Assembly: GCA_035771175.1 (NCBI GenBank)
Contig: CM069603.1
Span: 29,375,308-29,439,307 of the forward strand
Source: Paratinospora sagittata
Taxonomy: Eukaryota; Streptophyta; Magnoliopsida; Ranunculales; Menispermaceae
Length of the DNA stretch: 64,000 bases
Reading direction: 5' to 3'
A program made the position numbers and the translations under genes. Within the stretch, counting starts at the first letter, position 1. The number at the start of each line of letters is the position of its first letter. Under the pieces are notes generated by a model, which had not been told where the DNA came from, did not search any database, and worked only from the letters and a program-made list of their open reading frames with translations. Below, one piece after another: positions 43,547 through 54,100 of this stretch.

Positions 43547-44949
43547 TTAATTAGTAATTAACTAAGCTTTTGATAGATTACTACGTTAGCAGTACTTCTT
43601 ATAGTATTTGAAGTAACATTTGAAAGAAAAATAATATAGTTTGTAAAGGTGTATTGGAATAATGACAAAAATGGAAATAAAAAGAAGAAGTTATGATTGC
43701 TCTAAGTATATTTTTATTGTATATGTCATTGATTTTTATTTTTTATTTTCTTATTCTTTTTTTAATTTAAAGGACAAAAAGAGTTTAAAGATATTATGAG
43801 AAAAAAATTAAATCGAAAAAGATCTACATTTTCTATGGGATGATAGAATTGATATATATAATTTAGCCCCAGATAAGCCTAAGCTCAAGTGTGGACTTGT
43901 TTATGGTTTGTCTTATATCTTTTCCATTAAATTGACCACTTGGAAAGAAAATATATACTAATGCTAAAGTACTCACTATAATTAATTACTAAATTCAAAT
44001 TAGCCACACCATGTCATGTATGATTTCAAGTAATCTAATGATATATATATACTGATTCAAGTTTTTTTTTTTTTTTTTTTTAAATTAGCTTTGAAAGTTT
44101 TATTGTTATTTTTGAATTTAAGTTTAATAATATAAAATTAGGTAATATGGTAATTCTAACAGTGAACCTTTTTACTCATTAAACAAGTCACATTTTTTAC
44201 TTTTTGACATTTTTCCAAATTTTCTTTTTAAAGTTATTAACATTTTCATATCCTTCTTCTCATTCTAAAGAGAGAGAAAACAAATCAACTTAACCTTCTA
44301 CTTTCATTAAAATATAATATTCTTTCAAAATTAATAATAACAATAACAAAAAAAAAAAAAATCATGTGCACGTTCATATATTCTAGTTGAATAGCATTGA
44401 ATGTATATATCTATGTATTAGTAAATGTTGGCTACTTTCCTCCTAAATTCACGAACAATCACATTTGATGCAAGTTGATACGTATAAATATATATTTGTT
44501 GGACTCTATACTTCATATTCATTGAATTCGTTGAAGGTAATATCGTACGTCTATTAAATAGATTAATTCCCTTAATAAAAAATAAAATAAAAAATCTTAC
44601 CGCAGTGTCAACGAAGGTTTTGTCTCCTACTCTCAATTACATTTTCTATAATTCTCCATTATTAATTCCTCAAAAGTGTTAGAAGAAAATGGCAATCCAG
44701 TTCGTAAGTTGACTATAATAACATGTGACATTCCATGATTATAAGTTTATGTTTACATCATATTAATTAAAGATATAATTAAATTTATGATTATCCAGGA
44801 GGCTGACTGCTGTAATTGAGTTTTTAGTGTCTCGCTAATGGGATACAAAAAGAGCTATGCCCCTTGACTTGCAACAAAAGGTAGATGTGCTTGGTTCTTG
44901 GTAGCTCTTGAATTGAATCATTTTATATAAAAGATATTTAGGGTATAAG
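43547..44949. other. AT-rich stretch without recognised features
   Basis: Contains T- and A-runs near 44060 and 44349. The minus-strand frame of 72 codons at 44418-44636 shows no motif. Confidence 0.5.
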
Positions 44950-45180
44950 TAATACTTTTTGAATACATTTTGTTGATTTGTTCATGAGAGTTGTTAGATC
45001 GCCTTAAATCATGTGTTGATGCGTGATTAGCTGATACTGTAATAATCGCTTTTGCGATCTTCTCCGGGTGTTGAATATGCTGGCCCCATTGCTTAGTGCT
45101 CAGGCTATCTGATAGCTCTCAAGGACAATGTCAATAAAATATGTTTAAAAAATATATTTCTAAAGCATTTTCTTTAAGGC
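44950..45180. mobile_element. small dispersed repeat, copy 2, with an insert
   Basis: Same family as 39110-39290. Between the shared GTTGTTAGATCG and CAAGGACAA blocks it holds about 90 extra bases (around 45020-45110), GC-richer than the rest (TTCTCCGGGTGTTG). This is probably a nested insertion or ancestral sequence lost from copy 1. Confidence 0.45.
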
Positions 45181-45468
45181 ATCTACTACATTTGAAAAAA
45201 TAAATGTATTGAATTTTATAATATAAAGTTATATATCTATTCAAATAATTGATGCTCTTTTTATTAATTTATGTATGTAATATTAATCTTCGATGTCTTT
45301 TTTAATTATTTATGGTACTGAAAGAAGGATCAGTCTGTGCCATTATTCATGTGCAATAATGTGGAAAAGCTACTGGAGTTTATATTGAATTTTAGAACTC
45401 CACTCTCACCAAAAGGGAAGGTGAGATTGGTAGCTAATTATTATATTGAATTTTGGATGCTATACAAT

Positions 45469-45959
45469 TAGGGGTGTAAGCAACACGACCGACCCGACCA
45501 TTTCAGGTCGTGTCGGGTCGGGTTTGATTGATATATGAGATTGGTCGGATTAATTTTTTAGCAATCCGACCAAACCCAACCCGACCTCTTAAAATTTATA
45601 TATATATATATAAGTTCATTCTTATAAGTTAAGTTTAAAAGTAGCTTCACTTGTACATATATGAGTTCTCTCGAAAAAGAGAACTCTCATCTTTTAAAAC
45701 TTAAATAGTAGTTTAATAAGTTGGATACATGATAATCTAACATATTTTATTACTAATATAATCTTAAATAGTAGTTATTAAGCTTTAAAAAAATTAGGCT
45801 ATTTAATAGGAGCTAATCCGACCAACCTGACCAACCCGACCTACCCGACCCGACCTTAGGTCGGGTGGCATTGGGTCCAACCCGCTACCACTTGACCTCA
45901 TCGGGTCGGGTGGGTTAGGGGGCAAAAACCTGACCTGATCTGACCTGATTTCACCCCTA
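45469..45959. mobile_element. non-autonomous hAT element of the GGGT-rich family (491 bp)
   Basis: Termini TAGGGGTGTAAGC and, from the right, TAGGGGTGAAATC. Subterminal regions are arrays of CCGACC and GGTCGGGT in inverted orientation. Candidate 8-bp duplication TATACAAT and TCTATAAT (6 of 8 match). No coding capacity. Relatives lie at 58583-59115 and, degraded, at 16625-19020. Confidence 0.75.
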
Positions 45960-45967
45960 TCTATAAT

Positions 45968-46465
45968 GATCAGTTAATTTTGATGGTTTGATGGGTGTTG
46001 TATTCACGAGGGGTTGATAAAAGCTAAGGTTCAATTCTAATTATTACCATCAGTTCTTTGATTAATTCTTTTTAGTTTTTCAGATTCTTTTCCTTAATTT
46101 GAAAAGTTTAATTAGTTGATAATTGATTAGTAATTAATGTTAAATAATTACTTAGATATTCGTATTAATAATTTGGGGGGTCATGTTTTTTTTTTGGAAG
46201 TCTAACGCAATCCTTCCTTCATATTGTTTTAGAGATATAAACTAGCTAGTGCACATATAGGATTGATTACAATAAAAAAAGATAGGCATCTACGAATTTT
46301 CGTTGGTAAATGTATTCACCAATGAAACTTCAATATTCGTCTTAGATAGTCTTTGTCACAAAATCACTTCATCGATAACAATTTTTTTTTAAAAATCTAT
46401 CTTATATTCATGGATGATGTTTTTCTTCTTCAAGTTTCTAGGTTTGTTAAAAGAAGAGCATAATT
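45968..46465. other. stretch with nothing recognised
   Basis: AT-rich sequence between the hAT element and the copia LTR. Confidence 0.5.
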
Positions 46466-46871
46466 TGTTAAGCGCAATGGAAGACGAAAACAAATCAAAA
46501 CACAATAATCCAAATGAACACAAAATCAAACTAAAAGTAAGAATACACTAATTTTACGTGGTTCGGTAAACATGCATCTATATCCATGAAAAATGAGAAT
46601 AAATTCACTAATAGAAAAAAATAAAATAGGTTACCCGCAAAGACCTAAATCTAAATTCCTTCAAATCCAAGAGCTTCTACACGTACAATTTTCAATTCTC
46701 ACACACACCTCTTTGACACCCCAATAAAGGCTTATATAACACAAGGTGATGGATTAATTTTCAACACAAACTAAGAAAGTTTTTAATTTAGACTAGAAAA
46801 CTATGAATCTAGGAAAGTAATATATAAAAATAGAAATAACCCATAATGGACGAGCCACATCATACATAACA
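46466..46871 (-). repeat. copia 3' LTR (406 bp)
   Basis: The plus strand starts TGTTAAGCGC and ends CATACATAACA; on the minus strand it begins TGTTATGTATG right after the polypurine tract. It contains TTTTACGTGGTTCGGTAAAC, also found in the LTR at 60291-60661, so both belong to one copia lineage. Confidence 0.75.
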
Positions 46872-47123
46872 ATCTCCATCTTGGTGAGAACCACTTCAAC
46901 TATATCATCCAAATACCAAATTCTCATCTCCACATGTGCCCGAAAGCATGCACTCAACTTTGAATGACATATTTTAAGTGGTATGCCTACTAATTATGCC
47001 ATTTGCGACTAAGAGTGCATATGCTTCCATATCTACAAAGCGTACAACCATTTTCTCATAGCTGTAATTGATTCTTGACTGTTGTAGAGACTCAAGAGCA
47101 GGAACCTCATCAACTGTGCTAGC

Positions 47124-48010
47124 TCAAACTAATATTGTACTCCCCTGCACAAAGTACAAGTTATTCCGCCTTCTCCCTTTCATCACCACTAATGCATCCC
47201 GAACAATTTTCAAAATACTAGCTTCAATGGTGAATTTGAAGCCCTTAGATTCCGATGCACCCACAGAGATGATACTTTTCTTCAAATTTGACGCATATCG
47301 TACTTCTGTCAAATCTCTGACTGTTTCATCATGCCTTTTCAACTTGATTGTACATATTCTTTTGGTTTTGAAGGTATTGCCATTACCCATAAAAACTAAA
47401 CCACTATCAAACTCCTCAAAATTGAAAAAACAATCTCTTTTAGGACACATGTGATAAGTATAACCCGAATCCAAAATCCATTCATCAGATTGACATATCA
47501 ATGATGAACAACTCAGAACAAAATTAAAACCTGTATCACCCTCAATATGTGCAACATTTGTACTGGAATTGTTCTTCTTTTGTATTTTCAAATAATCCTT
47601 CCAATGCCCTTTTGGGTGACAAAATGCGCATTCATATTTTGACAAGTTCCTTGTCTGAAGATTTTCTTATCGATTTGAATCGAGATCAACCATGCTTAAT
47701 AGATTGCCTCTATTCTGATTTACTCCTTCAACTAGACCTTTCGTCTAACAATAACCAACTAGAGATTTTTCTTTATTTTTTATTTCATTCGAAAGAAGTG
47801 TTGCTGAAACATTATCAAAGTAATAGTTTCTTTCTCATAAAGCAAAGTAGCGGCCAAATACTCATATGATTCTAGGAGTGAACAAACAAGGAGTAGAACT
47901 TTATCTTCATTATCAACCTCCTGACCAATATTTAAGAGATCCACAATGATTATTTTAAAATTCATTTTAAGTGTTCATTCATAGTTGTATCTTCTTTCAT
48001 TCGAAACATG
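47124..48010 (-). pseudogene. copia gag, zinc knuckle, protease and GAG-pre-integrase remnant
   Basis: 47780-47965 plus upstream sequence gives YMFRMKEDTTMNEHLK-like and EDKVLLLVCSLLESYEYLA, the copia gag core. After a frame change, 47124-47645 stays open for 173 codons: CAFCHPKGHWKDYLK (zinc knuckle with its last Cys lost), DEWILDSGYTYHMCPKRD (protease with DSG), FMGNGNTFKTKRICTIKL and NLKKSIISVGASESKGFKF (GAG-pre-integrase start). No HHCC integrase follows. Confidence 0.82.
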
Positions 48011-48160
48011 TACAACTTCTTCTTCATATACAACCTATTTCAAAACCCTAGAGCCAAATATTTGAACAAAAATATGAATTTCAAGCTTTCTCTTTGTGCA
48101 TCATTTAAAGCTTCTTCAAAATCATTCTCTTGAGCAAATATGGTTGCAAGAAATGTATAA

Positions 48161-48745
48161 TATCATTGTAAGGTCTCTCTTCCATTGAGCTTCAATTTTT
48201 ATATCTTGTGTTTGGGTATTAGTATTATTAAGCTTATTGTATTTGTTTTATTCACTTAGAACAAACATTTTAGTCATTATACTTAGCCTTCTTGGTTTAT
48301 TTCTAATCGAATAAACCAAGTAAAGTGATTTAATATCAGTTGTGATTTCAAGGTTGGAATCAAAGTCTAGTTTCACCCTTTATTTTGAAAAAGTTCAAGT
48401 GGTTATTCCTTATCCAGCGAAAAGGAATCCGACTTTTCTTTTGCCCTTGAAAAAGGAACAAGTGGTTCATCCTTAACCCGTGAAAAAGATTTTTGGTTCT
48501 TCCTTATCCATCAAAAAGAAGTTATAGGTTCATCCTTAGCCTAAATAAGGATAGGTTTGACTTGAATCTTCAAAAAGACATTGCAACGGTTTGATTCACA
48601 CCCTTGAAGGGAATCATAGTATAGTGGAATCCTGAAAAATGTGTATCTAGGCATAGAGTAGGAAAAGGATTTTCGAACCACGTAAAAATCCTTTTGTGCA
48701 ATACTTTAGTTTTCACACTTTATTTTATGCACATTGATTCAATTT
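48161..48745 (+). mobile_element. LTR fragment of the 48938-51103 family, plus orientation
   Basis: Homologous, in reverse complement, to about 49040-49560: CAAGGTTGGAATCA, then four degenerate units like GGTTCATCCTTARCC, then AAGGATAGGTTT-ACTTGAA, a TTTGATTCACACCCTTGAAG-like stretch, CGAACCAC and TTTATTTTATGCAC-ATTGATT. Its 3' end is cut by the SINE poly(T) at 48757. Confidence 0.65.
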
Positions 48746-48756
48746 GAGTACATAAC

Positions 48757-48937
48757 TTTTTTTTTTTTTTGAGACAATGATGTTATCCCAACTGGCTTAC
48801 ACCCTTCGAGCTCCCCTTTGCTAGACTAATCCACCACCGGGACCTACACACACCCACCACGCATCAGTCCGGATAAACCAAAGAATTAACTCGTCAACCC
48901 AGGATTCAAACTCCAGACCTCTGCCTTAGTCAGAGTA
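48757..48937 (-). mobile_element. tRNA-derived SINE, minus orientation, 5' truncated
   Basis: A 14-T run at 48757-48770 is the A-tail. On the minus strand a B box (TCTGGAGTTTGAATCCTGGG) is preceded by CTGACTAAGGCAGAGG; the body contains GGGTGTGTGTAGGTCCCGG and ends TTGTCTC before the A-run, a conserved plant SINE end. The A-box side stops at 48937, where the LTR begins. Confidence 0.75.
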
Positions 48938-49194
48938 TGTTAAACACCCAAGAGGGGGGTGAATTGGGTGTAATAACCGTTTCTGAACTTTCCTAATTTC
49001 ATATGAGATTCCTTAACTTAATTGGATTCAATATTTAAATAAATCTAATGAGCATAAAGTAAAGCATACTAGCATTTATAGTGGTTCGGCCGCGCCTACA
49101 TCCACTACCTAATCTCCCTTTTAGGATTTTTCTAAATCCACTAACTGATTCTGTTACTGGTGAGAAACAAATCGTTACAAGCCCTTTTTTGCAA

Positions 49195-49470
49195 GTTCAA
49201 AGAAAACCTATCCTTTTGCGGGCTAAGGATGAACAACATATCTTTTTCACTGGCTAAGGAAAAACCACATATCCTTTTTCCGGGTTAAGGAAGAACCCAT
49301 GTTCCTTTTGCGGGCTAACGAAGAACCGCATATCCTTTTCACGAGCTAAGGAAGAACCACATATCCTTTTTTCGGGCTAAGAAAGAACCTATGTTCCTTT
49401 TGAGGGCTAAGGAAGAACCGAGATCCTTTTTGCGGGCTAAGGAACAACCACTTGACCCTACTTCAAGGTA
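49195..49470. repeat. minisatellite, ~37-bp units, inside the LTR
   Basis: About seven units like ATCCTTTTTCGGGCTAAGG followed by AAGAACCRCAT. Units differ at a few positions (ATGTTCC or ATATCC starts). Four degenerate units of the same repeat occur inverted at 48390-48545. Confidence 0.88.
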
Positions 49471-49664
49471 GAGGGTAAACCGTCCTATGATTCCAACCTT
49501 GGAATCTTCAAGTGAACCAAGTTCACTTCACTTGGTTGTTTCAATCATGAAACACACCAAACGTTAGTTACAAGATTGCAATAATTAAAATGGTTCTAAA
49601 CGAGTAGAACACTTAGAATACAACGTATATACATCAATCACAAGATATGAATCATAAAGCGCGT

Positions 49665-49671
<7 letters not shown>

Positions 49672-49696
<25 letters not shown>

Positions 49697-49698
49697 TA
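49672..49698. repeat. (GA)n microsatellite
   Basis: About 13 GA units, within the LTR. Confidence 0.9.
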
Positions 49699-51104
49699 TC
49701 ACTTTTTACCTTTTACCTTTAAAAGATTCGATATTGCTCAAATGTGATCTTTAGAAAGCTCGTATGATGATCTTTGAAAAATGATTGTGAAATGCACTTT
49801 GAAATCCTTTGATTGGATCAAACACCAAATCCGAAATCTTTAAGAATGAGAGAATAACTTTGAAAAGATTGAAGTTTATTTTCTCATTTTAATAAACTCT
49901 TTCAAAACTGGAAAACCCTAAAAATCTAGAGAATGTGTTTGATTCATTGTGTGTGCACTCTCTCTTGTAAAACAGTTACGGTAAATGTATAAATAGATGG
50001 AAAATAGTTACTAGTCGTTACACTAAAAAATATGACCGTTGTAGTGTTCAAAGATTCAAAAATCTGACCGTTGGAATTCTGTAGACCGCAAGGAGCGGTC
50101 TTCTCTGAGAAGCAGAAACCCAGAAACATGCAGGGAGTGTGCTAATACTACGAGTAGCGTCTTGACAAGTTTTGAACATTAAAAACCCAGAAACGCATGA
50201 GCGCGCTAACGCAGGATCAGTGTTCTGATACTTCATCAGGTTGTTTTTATGAGGGCGCTCCTAGATGAGTAGCGTCCTGACATGACCGAGCATAAACAAA
50301 CTCATGTGCTATCAGTGTCCTGACATGCTAGCTCGTCACTAAGTGACTGACCATTGCACGAGCGTCCTGATAAGCTATCACCGTCTTGATGGAACACTAA
50401 AACTGATTTTTAACATTTTTCAACTTTTCAAAAATCGATTAAACCATTGAAAACTTGATAACTTTGGATCGAATTAATCATTGAAAGACTCATCAAATGT
50501 GATCAACATCAGATCGAAAAACCTTCAAAGACGAATCGATCAAAAACATTTTCTCTTTGAAAAAGATATGAGAAAAACATGATTGAAAATATTTGGATCA
50601 TTTTTAAATAGATTAAACATCATCATCATTTGAAATATAATAGTTTTGCAAAAGACTGGTGTATGTATGATTTGAAATGATTGAGCAATAAGGAATAGAG
50701 AAAGTACATCCTAATTCTAGACTTACATATCTCTCTCTTAATCTCAATTTTACTCTTTTTGAAATCTTCAGACTTTTGTTCATGTTGTTCATCCTTGGAA
50801 GAGTCTTTGATTTTGAATTGAGTTTTGAGTCCACTGTAATCCTTCTTCGCTTTACTTAAGGGGTAGAAATATACTCAGTTCAAACATTAACACCAAACGA
50901 CATATTGTTTGTTCGCATCAAAACAGTTAGGAAAGTGCTAAGTGATAAACCACTTAGGCCATCAGAGTCTTCTGCCCTCATCCTGAAGCATTGAGCCAAT
51001 GCCTTGATTTAATCAACAGATTTCCATTAAAGGCTTAGAAATTTTCAAAACTGACTATAACACCCAATTCACCCCCTCTCTTGGGTGTCTAATAGAAGTA
51101 ACAA

Positions 51105-54100
51105 ACATTATGTGAAATTTGCGACCTAGTGCTCACTCAAGATCCCAATATAGTGTTCCTTATTGAGACAAGATTAGCTTTATCTAAGGCTTCCTAGTTA
51201 AAAACTTGATTAGGCTATGAAAGTCCCCAGCATTGGCCTCTCTTAAATTTTCTTAAAAGGGCACATTGGTGTTTGGATTGATGATGGAAATGAGTCTATG
51301 TGGAGATTTATAGGTTTTTATGGAGAACCTGAGGCTTCAACTCATCAACTGTCCTGAGAATTACTCAGACGCTTGAATGAGGTGATCACATGATAATTAG
51401 GTATTAAGTATATGTTTTAGAGCATGTTTTAGGTGTGTTTTATGGTATTTAGTTCATATATTAGGTTAGTTTACCATAAATATGGTTATTTGATAGTTTA
51501 GTTACATATTGGTATTTATGCATTATTTCGGTATGGATTTCTATAGGTTGGTTCATGAGATTATTAAAGCATGATACTTACTTTATGTGTTGTGTAGGTG
51601 CTTTGATGTTCTAAATGATGATTGAGAAGATGAAGACATGATGTAAGAGGAGCCAAGAGAGATAGAGTGAAGAAACAAGTGCATTCAAGCCTTGGGAGTG
51701 TGGGAAAATGGCTATGTCCACAAGAAAATCAGGAAAAACAGGTATAAAAACTCGTAACTGGGTGCTGCGGGGCCGAAAACTTTAATTTTGCTCGACTTTT
51801 GTATTTCGGCCATAACTTTCTCAATTTAACTCCGAATTGGACGTAGTTTGTTTCTATGGATTCTTTACTTGAAATAATATATGGTGAGAGGGTTTTGAGG
51901 TTGATTTGGAGTGGAGAACATGAAGAAAAAAGGCGAGGAAGAAAGCAGATGTGCATTTCAAAATAGAAACTTTTTAATTTTGTTGCAAACTTTCCTAGTT
52001 CGACTTGGACACTTCTTGGACGACTTCCTATGGACTTGTAGCTATATAAAAACCATTTATTAGGGTTTTCAGAGGATCATAGAGGGAAAAAAGAGAGGAG
52101 AAAGAGCTGAAGAAAATTGAATCGAAGGTGGCGAAGAACGCGAAGTTGGAAACAAGGGAGCATCTTCAACACCTTCCAATTGATTTTCTAGTTTCTTCTT
52201 ATTTCTATTCAACATGTTCATCAATATTTTTATGTTTTCTTCTATTTCAATGATGAGCTAAGTTGTTTGTCTAGAGTTACAATTGAATCTCATATGGATA
52301 TTGGATTTTATGTTTGATTTTAGATTTTAATTGATTATTTAGAGTTGTTTATTTTAATATGTTCTTAATGCTTCTAATTACTTGATCACTAATTAGATGA
52401 TTTGTTGAATTTATATGATCTTGACGAAGGGAGTTTAGATTTGTGAACTTGATTAAAATAACATATGATCATAAGGGCGAAAGCTATTGAGTTCATGTGA
52501 GATACAAATATACTCATGTGACATGTGTAACCATTGAAGAGTATAATCTTAATGAATCTTGTTTTAATTTAAACTTCATAGAAATATAGAGATTTAATTA
52601 TTCAAGGTATTTTTGTTTGACCATCGAAAGAGGCTTGTAAATAATTTAGACTCTTGGTTAAAAATTTTAATTAACTAATTAATTGAAAACTAGTTAGATA
52701 AATCCAATTGAAATATGAGAGAAGATTGTAATTCTAGGTAATTATTCTGATTACTTTGATTAATTTTGATTTGTTTTAGATTTAACTTTATTGTTTAGAT
52801 TACAACGAATTTTATTTGGTGTTTAGATAAGATTAGGTGAAACAATTTTAATACTTAACATAGAAATTACTAACAAATATCTGTGGAAACGATACTCTAT
52901 TCATCACTTTATTACTTGTTAACGGTATTGCATACTTGCAATTTTACGCAACATCACCTAGTTAACAATAGGTGATTTTAATGAAATTCTTGAAATCAAG
53001 AAAAAAAAAGGGAGATATATCTAAGCCTAGAAGGTTGACGAAGGATTTTAGGAGGGCCAATGATAGTTGTGGTCTGCAAGACCTTGGTTATGTGGCTCTC
53101 AAATAGACATGGTGCAACAAGAGGTTTGGGCCTTCAAATATATGTGAGAGACTATACAAGGCTTTCTGTAATATCAATTGAGAACCGTGTTTAATCAAGC
53201 TAATTGTACTCATTTTAGTTTCTTTAGCTAAGACCACTAAGCTACACTTATCAATGCCTCTTACAATAAGTTGGTATGAGGGATGTTTGGTTTTAAGAAA
53301 ATACTTCTTTTTCATATGAGTAGGGGAAAAAGAAGCTGTTGATATAATTATAAACTCTTGAGCAAGACTAAACTCAGGATATCAAATCCAAAATTCTTAA
53401 AAGCTCTTCATTTGTGGATTAAACATCAATTTAGATGTCTCCCTACATCTATATCCAAAATAAGAGAACGGATAAAGCATATTTATATTGGAAGCATGAC
53501 TAAGGCTGAAAGGATCAACTTGAAGACTGTTGAGGCCAAATTGGTAGAACTTTACAACATTGAAGAAACATATTGGAAACAAAAAGCTAAATTGGATTGG
53601 TTGGGTGATGGAGACTGCAATAGTCGGTTCTTTCATGCTAAAGCACGTGATCAAAGGAGGTGTAGAAATTCTACAATTGTGTTGTTTGATCGTCATGGCT
53701 ATTGGAGGAAAAATTCCTAGGAGATTCACTTAAGAAATTGAATACTTAAAGTAGATCTTCAACTTTGCCTATCTAATCGAATAAGCTATCAGCTAACTCT
53801 TGGATGGTATGGACAACAAGGTAATAAAATATATGAACCGTAAGCTCCTCAGACCATTCACCAATAAAAAGGTAAAGGAAGCTCTTTTCCAAATGTCCCC
53901 TTCAAAAGTCCTGGCCTGGTGGAATTCAGACCTTATTTTATTTACATTATTGGAACATAATAGGTGATGATGTTTGTAAAACTTGTCTCCATTTTCTTAA
54001 TGAAGATGACTAATTTGGCCAGTTGAATAGAACTTTAATAGTGTTGATCCAAAAAATGAAAAGCCTCAAATATGTGTTTGAATTCATACTTATGAATTTA

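Larger units (their letters stand above)
46466..48160 (-). mobile_element. copia element with internal deletion and missing 5' LTR
   Basis: On the minus strand: gag remains, zinc knuckle, protease and GAG-pre-integrase (47124-48000), then polypurine tract and 3' LTR. Integrase, reverse transcriptase and RNase H, normally over 3 kb, are gone; the GAG-pre-integrase end runs within about 250 bp into the tract CACCAAGATGGAGAT. No 5' LTR is recognisable beyond 48160. Confidence 0.75.
48938..51103 (-). mobile_element. solo LTR (copia-like) with ~50-bp inverted termini, 2.17 kb
   Basis: Plus-strand start TGTTAAACACCCAAGAGG, then GGGTGAATTGGGTG. Right end read on the minus strand TGTTACTTCTATTAGACACC, then CAAGAGAGGGGGTGAATTGG, so about 50 bp of each end are inverted copies. 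On the minus strand a CTATTTATACA box lies near 49985, an R-U5 region with a 36-40-bp minisatellite follows, then CCGAACCACTATAAATGC, and CAATTCACCCCCCTCTTGGG at the end. This matches plant copia LTR ends. No coding sequence. No matching target duplication was found, so a DNA element with long inverted repeats is the alternative. Confidence 0.55.

Noticed and set aside
47068..47454. 128-codon plus-strand frame
   Set aside because: Antisense shadow of the copia protease and GAG-pre-integrase frame at 47124-47645.
49195..49470. CRISPR-like array of spaced repeats
   Set aside because: Eukaryotic context, no unique spacers and no cas genes; the units are contiguous minisatellite repeats inside an LTR.
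53397..53729. 110-codon minus-strand frame
   Set aside because: Antisense shadow of the LINE linker region read on the plus strand.
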